Positions 35,096-44,141 of a stretch of DNA of 64,000 bases are shown here, piece after piece. The notes beneath the pieces are model-generated. The model saw nothing but the letters and a program-made list of their open reading frames with translations, was not told the DNA's origin and did not search any database. Numbering within the stretch: position 1 is the stretch's first letter; each line of letters starts with the position of its first letter. The DNA lies in NCBI RefSeq assembly GCF_900108855.1, contig NZ_FNXY01000012.1, forward strand, positions 49,911-113,910, in the 5' to 3' direction. The DNA is from Dyadobacter koreensis. Its GTDB lineage: Bacteria; Bacteroidota; Bacteroidia; Cytophagales; Spirosomataceae. A program made the translations under genes and the position numbers.

Positions 35096-35656
35096 CTACG
35101 GCATTAAGACTTTGTCAATCACGTGAATGACGCCATTTGATTGGAATACATCAGCAGTTGTAACTTTCGCCATGTTTCCTTTCGAATCCGTTACGATCAC
35201 GTTTTTACCTTTCATTGAGAAAGTAAGTTCTTCACCCTGAACCGTTTTCGCCATTGCTTTTCCACCACCGTCTTTGATCATCATCATCACTGATTTCGAA
35301 TCCACTTTACCAGGAATTACGTGATAAGTAAGGATAGAAGTTAACATATCCTTATTTTCCGGCTTTAGCAAATTGTCAACAGTCCCTGCTGGCAAAGCTG
35401 AAAAAGCAGAATTAACCGGGGCGAAAACAGTAAAAGGACCTGTACCTGATAAAGTTTCGACTAATCCTGCTGCCTTTACAGCGGCAACAAGGGTTGTGTG
35501 ATCTTTCGAATTTACTGCGTTTTCAATAATGTTTTTCGAAGGATACATTTCTGCGCCACCCACCATTACTGTCTTTTCTTTTTGAGCAAAAGCGCCGAAC
35601 GTAGTCAGTAAAGCAAATGCAAGTAATCCTGTAAATTTGATTTTAAGCGTTTTCAT
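35096..35656 (-). CDS. Secreted fasciclin-domain protein
   Basis: About 186 residues from MKTLKIKFTGLLAFALL; a Met 17 codons upstream would spoil the signal peptide, so it is not used. Signal cleavage after FGAFA. One fasciclin (FAS1) domain covers most of the rest: the H1 motif region FTVFAPVNSAFSALPAG, LTSILTYHVIPGKV, and the C-terminal SNGVIHVIDKVLMP, all characteristic. Such proteins mediate adhesion or matrix contact. It is monocistronic, with its own terminator downstream. Confidence 0.92.
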   Translation of the reverse strand: MKTLKIKFTGLLAFALLTTFGAFAQKEKTVMVGGAEMYPSKNIIENAVNSKDHTTLVAAVKAAGLVETLSGTGPFTVFAPVNSAFSALPAGTVDNLLKPENKDMLTSILTYHVIPGKVDSKSVMMMIKDGGGKAMAKTVQGEELTFSMKGKNVIVTDSKGNMAKVTTADVFQSNGVIHVIDKVLMP

Positions 35657-35798
35657 AGTACGATTTAGTTTGTTTAAGTTTTCTGTACATACGTTAAACA
35701 AAATCATTTAGATCGATTACGCTGAAAGTATTTTTACAAACTCTTTTTAATACACATTTCCGAGTTAACAAAAAATTGATATTATTCTCATACAGCCT

Positions 35799-36953
35799 CT
35801 ATAATTTAGCGGGTATGGAATCCGCCAGTCTTTTTTCACTAGGATCGTATACTGCAACACCTACCCGCGAGTCGGCACATCCATAATACAACATCCATTT
35901 TTTCTTGTAATAAACAAGACCCTCTATAAAAACAGTCCCGGCAACATACTGGCCGCTTTTTTCAAAAGGCTCCATCGGCCTGAAAAAGGGAACATCAAGA
36001 CGGCTTATCAGTTTTGATGGATCATTTTTGTCAAAAAGTACTTGTCCGGCGCAATAAGAATTGGGGGTATATCGAAGATCGCCATTTGCGCCTGCGTCAT
36101 TTTTGCCATTATATAATAGTACAATTCCTTTATCTGTAACAATTGCAGGCGGGCCGCACTCTGTCAGATTACTATCGAAAAATCCTTTCCTCGGAGAAAT
36201 TAAATTGATAAGATTTTCTTTATCATCCACCAGCGGCGTCCAGTTTATCAGATCTGTCGACGTTGCAACATTGACATTAGCCTCTCCAAAATACAACCAG
36301 TATTTTCCATTAATCTTGGCAATCACCTGTTTGTCATTTACCAGTTTTGTAACAATCGACCCTGATTTTGACCAGATGTTATTGAATTTTCCGTTGTAGG
36401 CTTTTACGAACGCAGGCCCGTGTTTCTCCCACTTAATAAGGTCTTTGGAAGTTGCAATTCCCAGTCTGGCTTTATCACGGTTCCACTGCGTATAAATTAA
36501 AACATAAGTCCCGTCTTCTGTAACCGCCACTCTTGGGTCTTCACAACCGCCGGGCCACTCATTTGCTTTCTGACCGTCCTCGTCAGGATAAAAAACTGGT
36601 TCTTTTTTTCGTTTAAAGGTGATTCCGTCTGAACTTTCAGCATACCCCAAACGCGAAGTCCGAAAACCAATATTCTTACCAGCCTTATCCTCTGCGCGAT
36701 ATAATACAACAATTTTGCCATCTTTTATGGTAGCGGCAGGGTTGAAAGTATCATTAGATTCCCAGTCTACCATCTTTTTGTTCATTGGACAAAAAAATCT
36801 TGAACTAGTATCCGGCGAGATGACAGGATTTACATCAGCAGGCCGCCTGAACCCACCAAATGCCCAGTCAGGCAGTTTGTTTTCAGTTTGTGCATTTGCC
36901 TGAATTCCGGCAAAAAGTAATCCCAGTATTATTCCCTTCATTGAATTTCTCAT
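35799..36953 (-). CDS. Secreted GH130-like glycosidase/phosphorylase
   Basis: About 384 residues from MRNSMKGIILG (two other Met codons lie close by), with a signal peptide ending QANAQ. It is a five-bladed beta-propeller-type sequence: NPAATIKDGKIVVLYRAED, GGCEDPRVAV with the Asp expected to be catalytic in GH130, and TECGPPAIV. The C-terminal YYGCADSRVGVAVYDP is a good GH130 fingerprint. Exported members are usually hydrolases of beta-mannosides; phosphorylases are normally cytoplasmic. No mannan-utilisation genes adjoin it. Confidence 0.82.
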   Translation of the reverse strand: MRNSMKGIILGLLFAGIQANAQTENKLPDWAFGGFRRPADVNPVISPDTSSRFFCPMNKKMVDWESNDTFNPAATIKDGKIVVLYRAEDKAGKNIGFRTSRLGYAESSDGITFKRKKEPVFYPDEDGQKANEWPGGCEDPRVAVTEDGTYVLIYTQWNRDKARLGIATSKDLIKWEKHGPAFVKAYNGKFNNIWSKSGSIVTKLVNDKQVIAKINGKYWLYFGEANVNVATSTDLINWTPLVDDKENLINLISPRKGFFDSNLTECGPPAIVTDKGIVLLYNGKNDAGANGDLRYTPNSYCAGQVLFDKNDPSKLISRLDVPFFRPMEPFEKSGQYVAGTVFIEGLVYYKKKWMLYYGCADSRVGVAVYDPSEKRLADSIPAKL

Positions 36954-37086
36954 TTCTGTTTTTGATGATAGCTTAATAGGCAAAGAAATTTACAAACTTT
37001 CCTTACCCTTCTGCCGACATTAAAAATTAAAATCTTTGACCCGATAGTACATTTAAAATTGAGACGACTACCAATCCCTCAAAATA

Positions 37087-37118
37087 AAATCCTGCCTGAA
37101 TTGAATCAGACAGGATTT
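37087..37118 (-). terminator. Terminator of the YceI gene
   Basis: AAATCCTGCCTGA / TCAGACAGGATTT, 13-bp stem (one G-U on the minus strand), 6-nt loop, followed by a T-rich stretch on the minus strand. Confidence 0.78.
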
Positions 37119-37161
37119 CTTCAAAACGTTAAGTAAAGCCAAGCTTTTAACTTAGGTTGTT

Positions 37162-37770
37162 TTATTTATTCGCAACAAGGTTAACATCCAAAGTAAAATC
37201 ATTCGAAATCGCCTTGTCGCCAAGGTTTTCGAAGAAATTCGTTGAACGGAATTTAATATCATATTTAGTCCTGTCTACAACGATTTTAGCATCAGCAACC
37301 ACTTTTTTACCGTCGGCTTTCACTGTCGCAGGAAACTTAACTTCGTCAGTTATTCCCTTAATTGTTAGTTTGCCGGTAACATCGTAAACATCTCCACCTT
37401 TTGGAGTCACAGAGGTGATCACAAATTTCGCTTGCGGGTGTGATTCAACAGCAAAAAAATCAGGGCTTTTCAAGTGACCAGTCAGCTTGCCGTTCATTTC
37501 TGCATCCTTAATATCTGTTACAGTCAGATTTTTTACGTCAAATACAAAACTTCCTCCTTTTAACTTTGCTCCATCAACAACCAGTGAACCGCTTTCCAAC
37601 GGAATTTCTCCCGCATGCGTACCTGTTACTTTTTTTGCTCCCCAGGTAATTTTGCTGCTTTTTGCATCAACCGCCAGTGTTTTATCCGCGGCTTTAGTTT
37701 TATCCGGACCGGCGATCACAGCAGAATTTACAAACAGACCAACCAATGCAAATAGAATAATTTTTTTCAT
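37162..37770 (-). CDS. YceI-family exported lipid-binding-type protein
   Basis: About 202 residues from MKKIILFALVG; a Met five codons upstream is equally open. Signal peptide ends SAVIAG. The YceI beta-barrel follows: SSKITWGAKKVTGTHAG, GSFVFDVKNLTV, LKSPDFFAVESHPQAKF, GKLTIKGITDEV and DRTKYDIKFRS are all typical. Family members bind isoprenoid-like lipids and are often induced by stress or acid. It is monocistronic. Confidence 0.93.
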   Translation of the reverse strand: MKKIILFALVGLFVNSAVIAGPDKTKAADKTLAVDAKSSKITWGAKKVTGTHAGEIPLESGSLVVDGAKLKGGSFVFDVKNLTVTDIKDAEMNGKLTGHLKSPDFFAVESHPQAKFVITSVTPKGGDVYDVTGKLTIKGITDEVKFPATVKADGKKVVADAKIVVDRTKYDIKFRSTNFFENLGDKAISNDFTLDVNLVANK

Positions 37771-37927
37771 GATTTTGTTTGACATTAAATGGATTAAAGA
37801 ATTGTATAAATATAGGAAATGTGATGCGTAAAAAAAGGTAAACGGGCACGTAAATTCATGCCCGATACACTGTACTAGCCCAATTACTACTTGATATGCA
37901 AAATTTTGAAACTCAACCGTTTTCAGT

Positions 37928-38482
37928 TCAGATGCCTGCCAGTTCTGAACTTACCAGTTGATTTAATATCGTTTTGCCTTCCGGCCAGTCTTCCAGGCCT
38001 GAAACTGCGTTAATATGTCCTTTCTTACCAAGGTTGATAAATTCACTTCCCCAGGCGTCTGCAAAAAACTTCGAGCGCCTGATGCTGGCATAAATGTCGT
38101 TGGTACTGGCAACGACAATACTTTTAAAGGATATAGGCTGCAAGGGAATTGGGGTAAATCCCTCCACAAAGTTTAATCTTTTAGACAACTCAGCATCTGC
38201 CGGGGCAACCAGCAGGGCACCTTCAATAAAAGGCGATGAAAATTCCGCAGCCCAGTGAGCGACTGTTATACATCCCAAGCTATGAGCTACCAAAATTGCA
38301 GGCTCGGTCAGGTGACTGATAATTTCCTGTAACCTTGCCACCCAGAGCAGGCGATTTGGCCAATCCCAGCTGTCCTGCTCGATCCTGCTGAAAGAATCCG
38401 GATGTTGTGTTTCCCAAATCGTTTGCCAATGTTGTGGCCCGGAGCCTGCTAAGCCCGGAACTGTCAGAAAGCGAGTACTCAT
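37928..38482 (-). CDS. RBBP9/YdeN-family serine hydrolase
   Basis: 184-residue cytoplasmic alpha/beta hydrolase without lid domain. The N-terminal PGLAGSGPQHWQTIWE segment, nucleophile elbow VAHSLGC (Ser68) and C-terminal GHINAVSGLEDWPEG (His156) match the RBBP9/YdeN group. Substrates are unknown for most members. It stands alone, with an AT-rich 218-bp spacer upstream. Confidence 0.9.
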   Translation of the reverse strand: MSTRFLTVPGLAGSGPQHWQTIWETQHPDSFSRIEQDSWDWPNRLLWVARLQEIISHLTEPAILVAHSLGCITVAHWAAEFSSPFIEGALLVAPADAELSKRLNFVEGFTPIPLQPISFKSIVVASTNDIYASIRRSKFFADAWGSEFINLGKKGHINAVSGLEDWPEGKTILNQLVSSELAGI

Positions 38483-38701
38483 AATATACTGTGCCGGTCT
38501 GTTTATTTCAATTTGATCTTACACTTTGTAGTCAAATCCTATATCACAAAGTAATACTTAATAATTTAAATAAACAATAGTATATTAAGTCTATTTATTT
38601 AATAGATTAAAATAAATTGTTTTTTAAATCCCGGAAGTTTGGGTTATTTTTTCAATTTTTAATCCCAATTACCTGACAAACAAATACTTAGAATAAAATC
38701 T

Positions 38702-39781
38702 CTACTTACCGGATCTCACACAACGAAATCCAAGATTATTACTTCCACTGGATGTTTCGCCTTTTCCACGACTTCCTGCTTTGTAACGAATACAATATTC
38801 GTCACTGCAAAGGAAAGATCCTCCGCGCTGGACATGTTTGACGGCCCCAGGTTCATCGGGATCATAGCTATCCGAAGGACCCGTCGGATTTTTTGCGGGG
38901 CTTTTTTGATAATAATCGGGGCGGTACAAATCTTCGCACCATTCCCAGACATTGCCATCCATATCAAATAAGCCATACGGATTAGCTGGAAAAGTTTTCA
39001 CCGGAGCCGCACCGGCATACCCGTCTTCTTTCAAATTTTTATCAGGAAAACTTCCCTGATAAATGTTCGCGACCCATTTTCCATTCGGTTTCAATTGATC
39101 ACCCCAATAGTAAGTATGATTTCCACGACCGCCCTGCGCAGCAAATTCCCATTCTGCTTCTGTGGGAAGGCGTTTCCCGGCCCATTTGGCATAAGCGGCC
39201 GCATCTTCGTAAGAAACGTGTATAACAGGATAATTTTCCCGTCCCTTTATGGAGCTTCCTTTTCCTTCCGGATGAGCCCAGCTTGCACCGGGAACATAGT
39301 TCCACCACTGCAGCGGATTTTCAAAAGAAACCTTTTGGACGGTCGGTGTAAAAACCGCTGAACCCGGAACCAGTTTGTCGGCAGGAACTCCCGGATAATC
39401 AGCTGGATTCAGAGGACGTTCAGCAACTGTTTTATAATTGGTCGCCGCTACAAATCGGGCATATTCTGCATTCGTAACTTCATGCGAATCCATCCAGAAA
39501 CCATCAACCGATACCTGGTGCATTGGTCGGGAATCAGGAAATTCATCTGCACCCATCAAAAATTTGCCTCCGCTGATCCATACCATATCTGTAGTATCGC
39601 CCTTTCCTTCCTTGATTTCATTCTGGCTTGCCAAGATTGCAGAAGCTCTTGAAGGCATACCATCCGCAATACAATGCGCTAAACTATCGGCTGTCTTTTC
39701 CTCTGCTGTCTGCTTTTTTTTACAATTAAAACTAACTCCTGCGAGTAAGATCAGCAGGCAAAAATTTTGAAAAGCTTTCAT
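38702..39781 (-). CDS. Formylglycine-generating-enzyme-like lipoprotein (SUMF1 family)
   Basis: 359 residues. The lipoprotein signal (1-19) is followed by Cys20 in SFNCKKK. The SUMF1 domain spans about 60-357: MVWISGGKFLMGADEF, KRLPTEAEWEFAAQGG, GNVWEWCEDLY and the C-terminal RGGSFLC...YC...NNLGFRCV. Both cysteines that bind copper in true formylglycine-generating enzymes are at the expected spacing (Cys325 and Cys330), so catalytic competence is plausible. Many Bacteroidota homologues without these cysteines are non-enzymatic (for example gliding proteins). No sulfatase gene is in the window. Confidence 0.88.
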   Translation of the reverse strand: MKAFQNFCLLILLAGVSFNCKKKQTAEEKTADSLAHCIADGMPSRASAILASQNEIKEGKGDTTDMVWISGGKFLMGADEFPDSRPMHQVSVDGFWMDSHEVTNAEYARFVAATNYKTVAERPLNPADYPGVPADKLVPGSAVFTPTVQKVSFENPLQWWNYVPGASWAHPEGKGSSIKGRENYPVIHVSYEDAAAYAKWAGKRLPTEAEWEFAAQGGRGNHTYYWGDQLKPNGKWVANIYQGSFPDKNLKEDGYAGAAPVKTFPANPYGLFDMDGNVWEWCEDLYRPDYYQKSPAKNPTGPSDSYDPDEPGAVKHVQRGGSFLCSDEYCIRYKAGSRGKGETSSGSNNLGFRCVRSGK

Positions 39782-39806
39782 CTAACTATTTTTTACCAGA
39801 AATTTC

Positions 39807-41243
39807 TCACTTCAACTTAATTTTAAAAACATCGATAAGCGCTTGTTTCGCAGCATGATATCCACTCATTCCATGAACACCACCACCGGGAGGCGTGGAC
39901 GATGAACAAATATAAATTCCTTCCGCCGAAGTCCGGTATGGAGAAGCGCTTAAAACCGGGCGTGTATATAACTGGTAAATATCCTGAATCCCACCGTTAA
40001 TATCGCCCCCTATATAATTCGGGTTATAATCTTGCATCTGCGCGGTATTCATCGTGCTCCGTCCGATAATGGTATCTTTAAAACCCGGAGCAAAACGTTC
40101 GACCTGATTTTCGATTGCATCAGTCATATCTTCCGTTGATCCATTTGGAACGTGACAATAAGCCCAAACTGTATGTTTTCCATCCGGTGCGCGCGTTTTG
40201 TCAAATAAGCTTGGCTGAGATAATAAAACGTAAGGATTTTGAGCCTGTTTTCCCTGGGAGGTCGATTTTTCCGTTGCGGCGATTTCTTCAAGCGTGTTTC
40301 CCAGATGTACAGTGCCAGCACTGCGACAGGCATCAGCAGTAAATGGAATGGGCTCGCTTAAAGCCCAGTCAACTTTAAAAACACCCATTCCATAGCGATA
40401 TTTATCCAATCTGCTAATGTAGGACGATCTCAATTTATTTCCTGCAATCGAGACCAGCTGCCTGGGCGTTGTATCAAACAAAAAAACTTTCGCGGGTGGA
40501 AGCTGGTCGATGGATTTCACCATATTATCAGTTTGTATTTCTCCGCCTAAACTCAAAAAAACCGCTGATAGTGCATTTGCGAGTGATTGTGAGCCTCCCT
40601 TGGGGATTGGCCATCCGGCAACATGCCCGGCTGCCATAAGCATCAGTCCAATCGCCGCCGTCGTCAGATTTTCCAAAGGCTGAATTGCGTGGGCCGCCAT
40701 GCCTCCCCATAAACCTCTGGCTTGCTTTGTCTCAAATCTTCTGGCGATCCATGTTGCTGATGGCAACGCCTTCAAGCCGAATTTGGCTAAAGCAAGTGGA
40801 TATTTCGGCAATGGAAATGGCCCCAGCAGATCGGGTAAAAGTTTTGGCAGCTCATGCACAACGGGGCCCATGAAATTCAGATAAGCTTCCCTGTCCTTTC
40901 CAAGCCCGTTAGCTGTGTCTTCCACAGATCCGTTCAAAACGCCTGCGGTTCCATCATCGAAAGGATGGGCCGCAGCACATTTTGGATGAATTAATTCAAG
41001 GCCGAATTTTTCTAATGATAAACTGTTTAGAAACGGAGATAATACCGCCATCGGATGAACTGCGGAGCAGACATCGTGGATAAATCCCGGAAGAGTCAAG
41101 GCTTTTGTGCGCATCCCGCCGCCAAGTTCCTTCTTCCCTTCGACAAGCAACACGGAAAGTCCCTGTTGTTTTAAAGTAATAGCGGCCGCGAACCCATTAG
41201 GGCCAGATCCTACTACGATGGCATCATACTCCGTTTTTTGCAC
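39807..41243 (-). CDS. FAD-dependent oxidoreductase of the phytoene-desaturase/PYROXD2 type
   Basis: 478 residues, cytoplasmic. The dinucleotide-binding loop VVGSGPNGFAAAI lies at 10-22, followed by LVEGKKELGGGMRT, and the C-terminal GIYICSSSTPPGGGVHGMSG closes the FAD site, as in NAD(P)/FAD amine-oxidase-like proteins. It lacks a carotenoid-cluster partner, so a desaturase role is not assured; PYROXD2-like oxidoreductases are the closest description. It lies 25 bp upstream of the FGE-like gene on the same strand, so the two may be co-transcribed, although they have no evident functional link. Confidence 0.85.
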   Translation of the reverse strand: MQKTEYDAIVVGSGPNGFAAAITLKQQGLSVLLVEGKKELGGGMRTKALTLPGFIHDVCSAVHPMAVLSPFLNSLSLEKFGLELIHPKCAAAHPFDDGTAGVLNGSVEDTANGLGKDREAYLNFMGPVVHELPKLLPDLLGPFPLPKYPLALAKFGLKALPSATWIARRFETKQARGLWGGMAAHAIQPLENLTTAAIGLMLMAAGHVAGWPIPKGGSQSLANALSAVFLSLGGEIQTDNMVKSIDQLPPAKVFLFDTTPRQLVSIAGNKLRSSYISRLDKYRYGMGVFKVDWALSEPIPFTADACRSAGTVHLGNTLEEIAATEKSTSQGKQAQNPYVLLSQPSLFDKTRAPDGKHTVWAYCHVPNGSTEDMTDAIENQVERFAPGFKDTIIGRSTMNTAQMQDYNPNYIGGDINGGIQDIYQLYTRPVLSASPYRTSAEGIYICSSSTPPGGGVHGMSGYHAAKQALIDVFKIKLK

Positions 41244-41385
41244 AATTCGTCAATTCAGATATCACCTAAGATATAACAGCATCTTACGTACAAATACTCT
41301 ATAAGATTAGTAGACAAAATAACTTCATATACATTCAAAAAGCAAATATTAATTTAAAAGCTCCTGCGGTTGATACGCAGACATC

Positions 41386-41424
41386 AAAAAAAGAGGAACA
41401 GTTTTTCAACCGTTCCTCTTTTCC
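41386..41424. terminator. Terminator of the DUF4142 gene
   Basis: AAAAGAGGAAC and GTTCCTCTTTT arms with A/T runs on both outer sides, a short distance after the DUF4142 stop on the minus strand. Confidence 0.8.
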
Positions 41425-41444
41425 AATTTGAAGCTATCTATTTG

Positions 41445-42008
41445 TTACTTCAATTTATCTTTCAAACTCTGAACTGTTTCAAGGTGATGGTTCAAAGCGG
41501 GCAATTTGCCAGCTGCCCAGGCTTTAACTTCTGCGTCCTTTGCATCCTTTGAAGCTTCTTCGAATTCCTTAATATCCATTTTGTGATCATCAACCATTAG
41601 TGAAACATACGCCTTGTCGAAATCTGTTCCTTTTTTCTCAGCCAGATCATTATATTTTTTTTGCTTGTCTTCGCTAAGCGAATCGGGTAAAGTTATATTT
41701 TTTTGAGAAGCCAGTGCTTTAAGTTCGTCGTTTGCTTTCGAATGATCTTTTACCATCATTGCTCCGAAATCTTTCACCTCTCTAGATACAGCATTCTTTT
41801 CAGCAAGCTTTCCTAATTCAACTTCGAACATTCCGCCATCTGCTGCGCCAACGGCGAACTCAGTATCGTCTTCTAGTTTTGTGTCGTCAAACTTGGCTTC
41901 ATTTGCGTCTTCTGCAACCTCGGTGCTATCCTTCTTCTCCGAACTGTTACATGACGAAAATGTGATTATACTGGCAAGGAACAGAGCGCTTAATGTTATC
42001 TTTTTCAT
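41445..42008 (-). CDS. DUF4142-family lipoprotein
   Basis: 187 residues. The lipobox FSSC places the lipidated cysteine at residue 20. An acidic linker (about 25-55) is followed by a helical ferritin-like DUF4142 domain: GKLAEKNAVSREVKDFGAMM, HSKANDELKALASQK, and YVSLMVDDHKMDIKEFEEAS. Members are common in soil Bacteroidota and Proteobacteria and are linked to outer-membrane or stress functions, unproven. It is divergent from the response-regulator gene across 307 bp that contains a 14-bp palindrome. Confidence 0.88.
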   Translation of the reverse strand: MKKITLSALFLASIITFSSCNSSEKKDSTEVAEDANEAKFDDTKLEDDTEFAVGAADGGMFEVELGKLAEKNAVSREVKDFGAMMVKDHSKANDELKALASQKNITLPDSLSEDKQKKYNDLAEKKGTDFDKAYVSLMVDDHKMDIKEFEEASKDAKDAEVKAWAAGKLPALNHHLETVQSLKDKLK

Positions 42009-42315
42009 AATTATTTACATTTTTAGTGATATTATGTTTAGATATAAGAAAAAGTTATGCCAAACAAGGCGATATGCGGTCTGCTGCTGATCAGACATGT
42101 TAAGTCAAATTACCACTCGGCTATATGAATATTCCATGACCCATACTGTTGATAATATTCAGCATTACCGGTAATGAAGATTTTACATGAAATTTGATTA
42201 ACTTACAACCGCAGGCTATGGAAAGATCGTCCAAAGTGAGGTTGAGAATATTTTTTTGAAAAAACTTATATTAATTTTAGCGCATATTTGAAAAGACGCT
42301 CCCAATACGCAAACC
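42009..42315. other. Divergent 307-bp spacer
   Basis: Lies between the DUF4142 gene and a response-regulator gene. No coding sequence is seen. CATTACCGGTAATG at 42163-42176 is a perfect 14-bp palindrome that could be an operator. The rest is AT-rich. Confidence 0.5.
42163..42176. promoter_or_regulatory. 14-bp palindrome, possible operator
   Basis: CATTACCGGTAATG is perfectly symmetric and sits 140-155 bp from both divergent starts. No cognate regulator is recognisable. Confidence 0.35.
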
Positions 42316-42762
42316 ATGAATTTGAACGAGACCTGCAATATTTTTTTGGCAGATGATGATGAAGACGATACTTTCCTATTTCAGGAAGCACTTGGACAAA
42401 TTCCCGTAAAGACGGATTTGGTGATCGCTGAAAACGGTATGGAGTTGATGAAAAAGTTGGGATCCACGGAACAAGTCCCGGATCTTATTTTCCTGGACAT
42501 GAATATGCCTGTCAAAAATGGCATGGAATGTCTGCACGAGTTACGCAGATCCGAAATGTATAATGAAACCCCAGTGGTCATCCTTTCTACGTCTGTGGCA
42601 GGTTATCTGCTGGAAGATGCTTACAATGCAGGGGCAAACCTGTATATTCAAAAACCGACCAGTTTTTCTAATCTGGTAACAATTTTAAAGAAATGTCTTT
42701 TAAAAAAAAGCAATCTGATTAACAGACCGGAATTGTCTGAATTTCTTATTGCGAATGAATAA
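42316..42762 (+). CDS. Single-domain response regulator (CheY/Rcp1-like)
   Basis: 148 residues, receiver domain only. The acidic pocket is DDDEDD (13-18), the phospho-acceptor is Asp61 in FLDMNMP, the Ser/Thr switch is in VVILSTSVAG and the conserved Lys in YIQKPTS. No output domain follows, so it probably acts by protein contact, like Rcp1-type partners of phytochrome-like kinases. No histidine kinase is adjacent. Topoisomerase IB begins 218 bp downstream on the same strand. Confidence 0.93.
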   Translation: MNLNETCNIFLADDDEDDTFLFQEALGQIPVKTDLVIAENGMELMKKLGSTEQVPDLIFLDMNMPVKNGMECLHELRRSEMYNETPVVILSTSVAGYLLEDAYNAGANLYIQKPTSFSNLVTILKKCLLKKSNLINRPELSEFLIANE

Positions 42763-42980
42763 GGATTTGAACTTTTCAATCCCCACTTTAAAGATGTTGA
42801 GTATATACTTCCGCAAATAGACAGGCCCATCTCGGATTTTATACGTTAACAAGCAAAGTTTCTTTATATAAATTACTGATTAACAATAATTTGTATAAAG
42901 AAACAAATTCCTCACTTTGAAATTTTCCCTCTGGTACTGATTTATTATCTGTTAATAATTCAAATAAATGTACCGAAATC

Positions 42981-44081
42981 ATGTCCGTAGCCGCAGCCGC
43001 AGGAACATTGACAGAAATGCCAGTCATTTCGCCAAGACAATTTAAAAAACTGAAAAAAGACCCCGCATTAACTGCCGTTGCTGCGGGCCTTAATTATATT
43101 TCCGGTAGCGATGCACCGGGATACCTTAGAAAAGGAAAAGCACCCAGATTTTATTATACCGAAAAAGATGGGAGCAGGTGTAAGGATAAGGAAGCGATAA
43201 AAAGAATTAAATCTTTGGTTTTGCCTCCCGCGTGGCAGGAAGTTTGGATAAGCAAAGATCCAAACGGTCATTTGCAGGCAACCGGAATTGATGAAGCTGG
43301 AAGAAAACAATATCGCTATCATCCACATTGGAATCTTGTCAGGAACCAGACGAAATATTTCCGTTTACTAACATTTTCTGATTCTCTCCCTCAACTGAGA
43401 GAAAGAGTAGACGCTGATTTAAGGAGACGCACATTTGATATGGATAAGGCTATTGCATTGGTTATCAAATTAATGGACAAAACCTGCATTCGTGTCGGAA
43501 ATCAACGCTATAAAATAAAACACGGATCATCTGGCATTACAACGCTTGACGCGCGCCATGCGACTGTAAAGGGAAAAACGATCCGGTTTATGTTCAAAGG
43601 AAAAAAAGGGATAAAACAGGATATCACATTAAAAGATATTCAACTTGCCCGTTTGGTAAAACAGTGCAAGGAAATGCCCGGACGCCGGCTTTTCCAGTAT
43701 ATCAATGAAGATGGGCAGAAATGTGCTTTGTCGGCAAATCATGTAAATGAATATATCCGTATTCATACCGGTGCCAGTTTTTCTGCGAAGGATTTCCGGA
43801 CATGGATGGGCACCGTGACCGCTTTCGAATATCTGACTGAACATATGGAGTACAAAACTAAACGCGAGTTTACGAGAACAGTAAATACCTGTCTCGATGC
43901 GGTTGCTGCTCATTTAGGAAATACACGGACGGTCTGTAAGAAATATTATGTTCATCCAGCTGTTTTTCTTGCTTATGAAAAAGGAAAGATCAAACGAATT
44001 TTAAGTAAAGAAGTCAGCGACTTACCCTATTTGTCAGGAAATGAGCAACACGTAAAGTCATTACTGGCTCATCCTGCATAA
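42981..44081 (+). CDS. DNA topoisomerase IB (poxvirus-like)
   Basis: 366-residue type IB topoisomerase that relaxes supercoils through a 3'-phosphotyrosine intermediate. N-terminal domain about 15-100. The catalytic core includes KTCIRVGNQRYK, FRTWMGTVTAFEYL and the active-site motif NTRTVCKKYYVHP, whose second tyrosine (Tyr323) aligns with the nucleophile in SYIHP-type homologues. Such enzymes are patchy in bacteria and accessory to the usual type IA/II set. Full length, no partner genes. Confidence 0.93.
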   Translation: MSVAAAAGTLTEMPVISPRQFKKLKKDPALTAVAAGLNYISGSDAPGYLRKGKAPRFYYTEKDGSRCKDKEAIKRIKSLVLPPAWQEVWISKDPNGHLQATGIDEAGRKQYRYHPHWNLVRNQTKYFRLLTFSDSLPQLRERVDADLRRRTFDMDKAIALVIKLMDKTCIRVGNQRYKIKHGSSGITTLDARHATVKGKTIRFMFKGKKGIKQDITLKDIQLARLVKQCKEMPGRRLFQYINEDGQKCALSANHVNEYIRIHTGASFSAKDFRTWMGTVTAFEYLTEHMEYKTKREFTRTVNTCLDAVAAHLGNTRTVCKKYYVHPAVFLAYEKGKIKRILSKEVSDLPYLSGNEQHVKSLLAHPA

Positions 44082-44141
44082 AAATAAAAACTCAACGAGA
44101 ATTTTTTAAATCCGCAGCAGTTCTGAAATCGTATATCTTAT

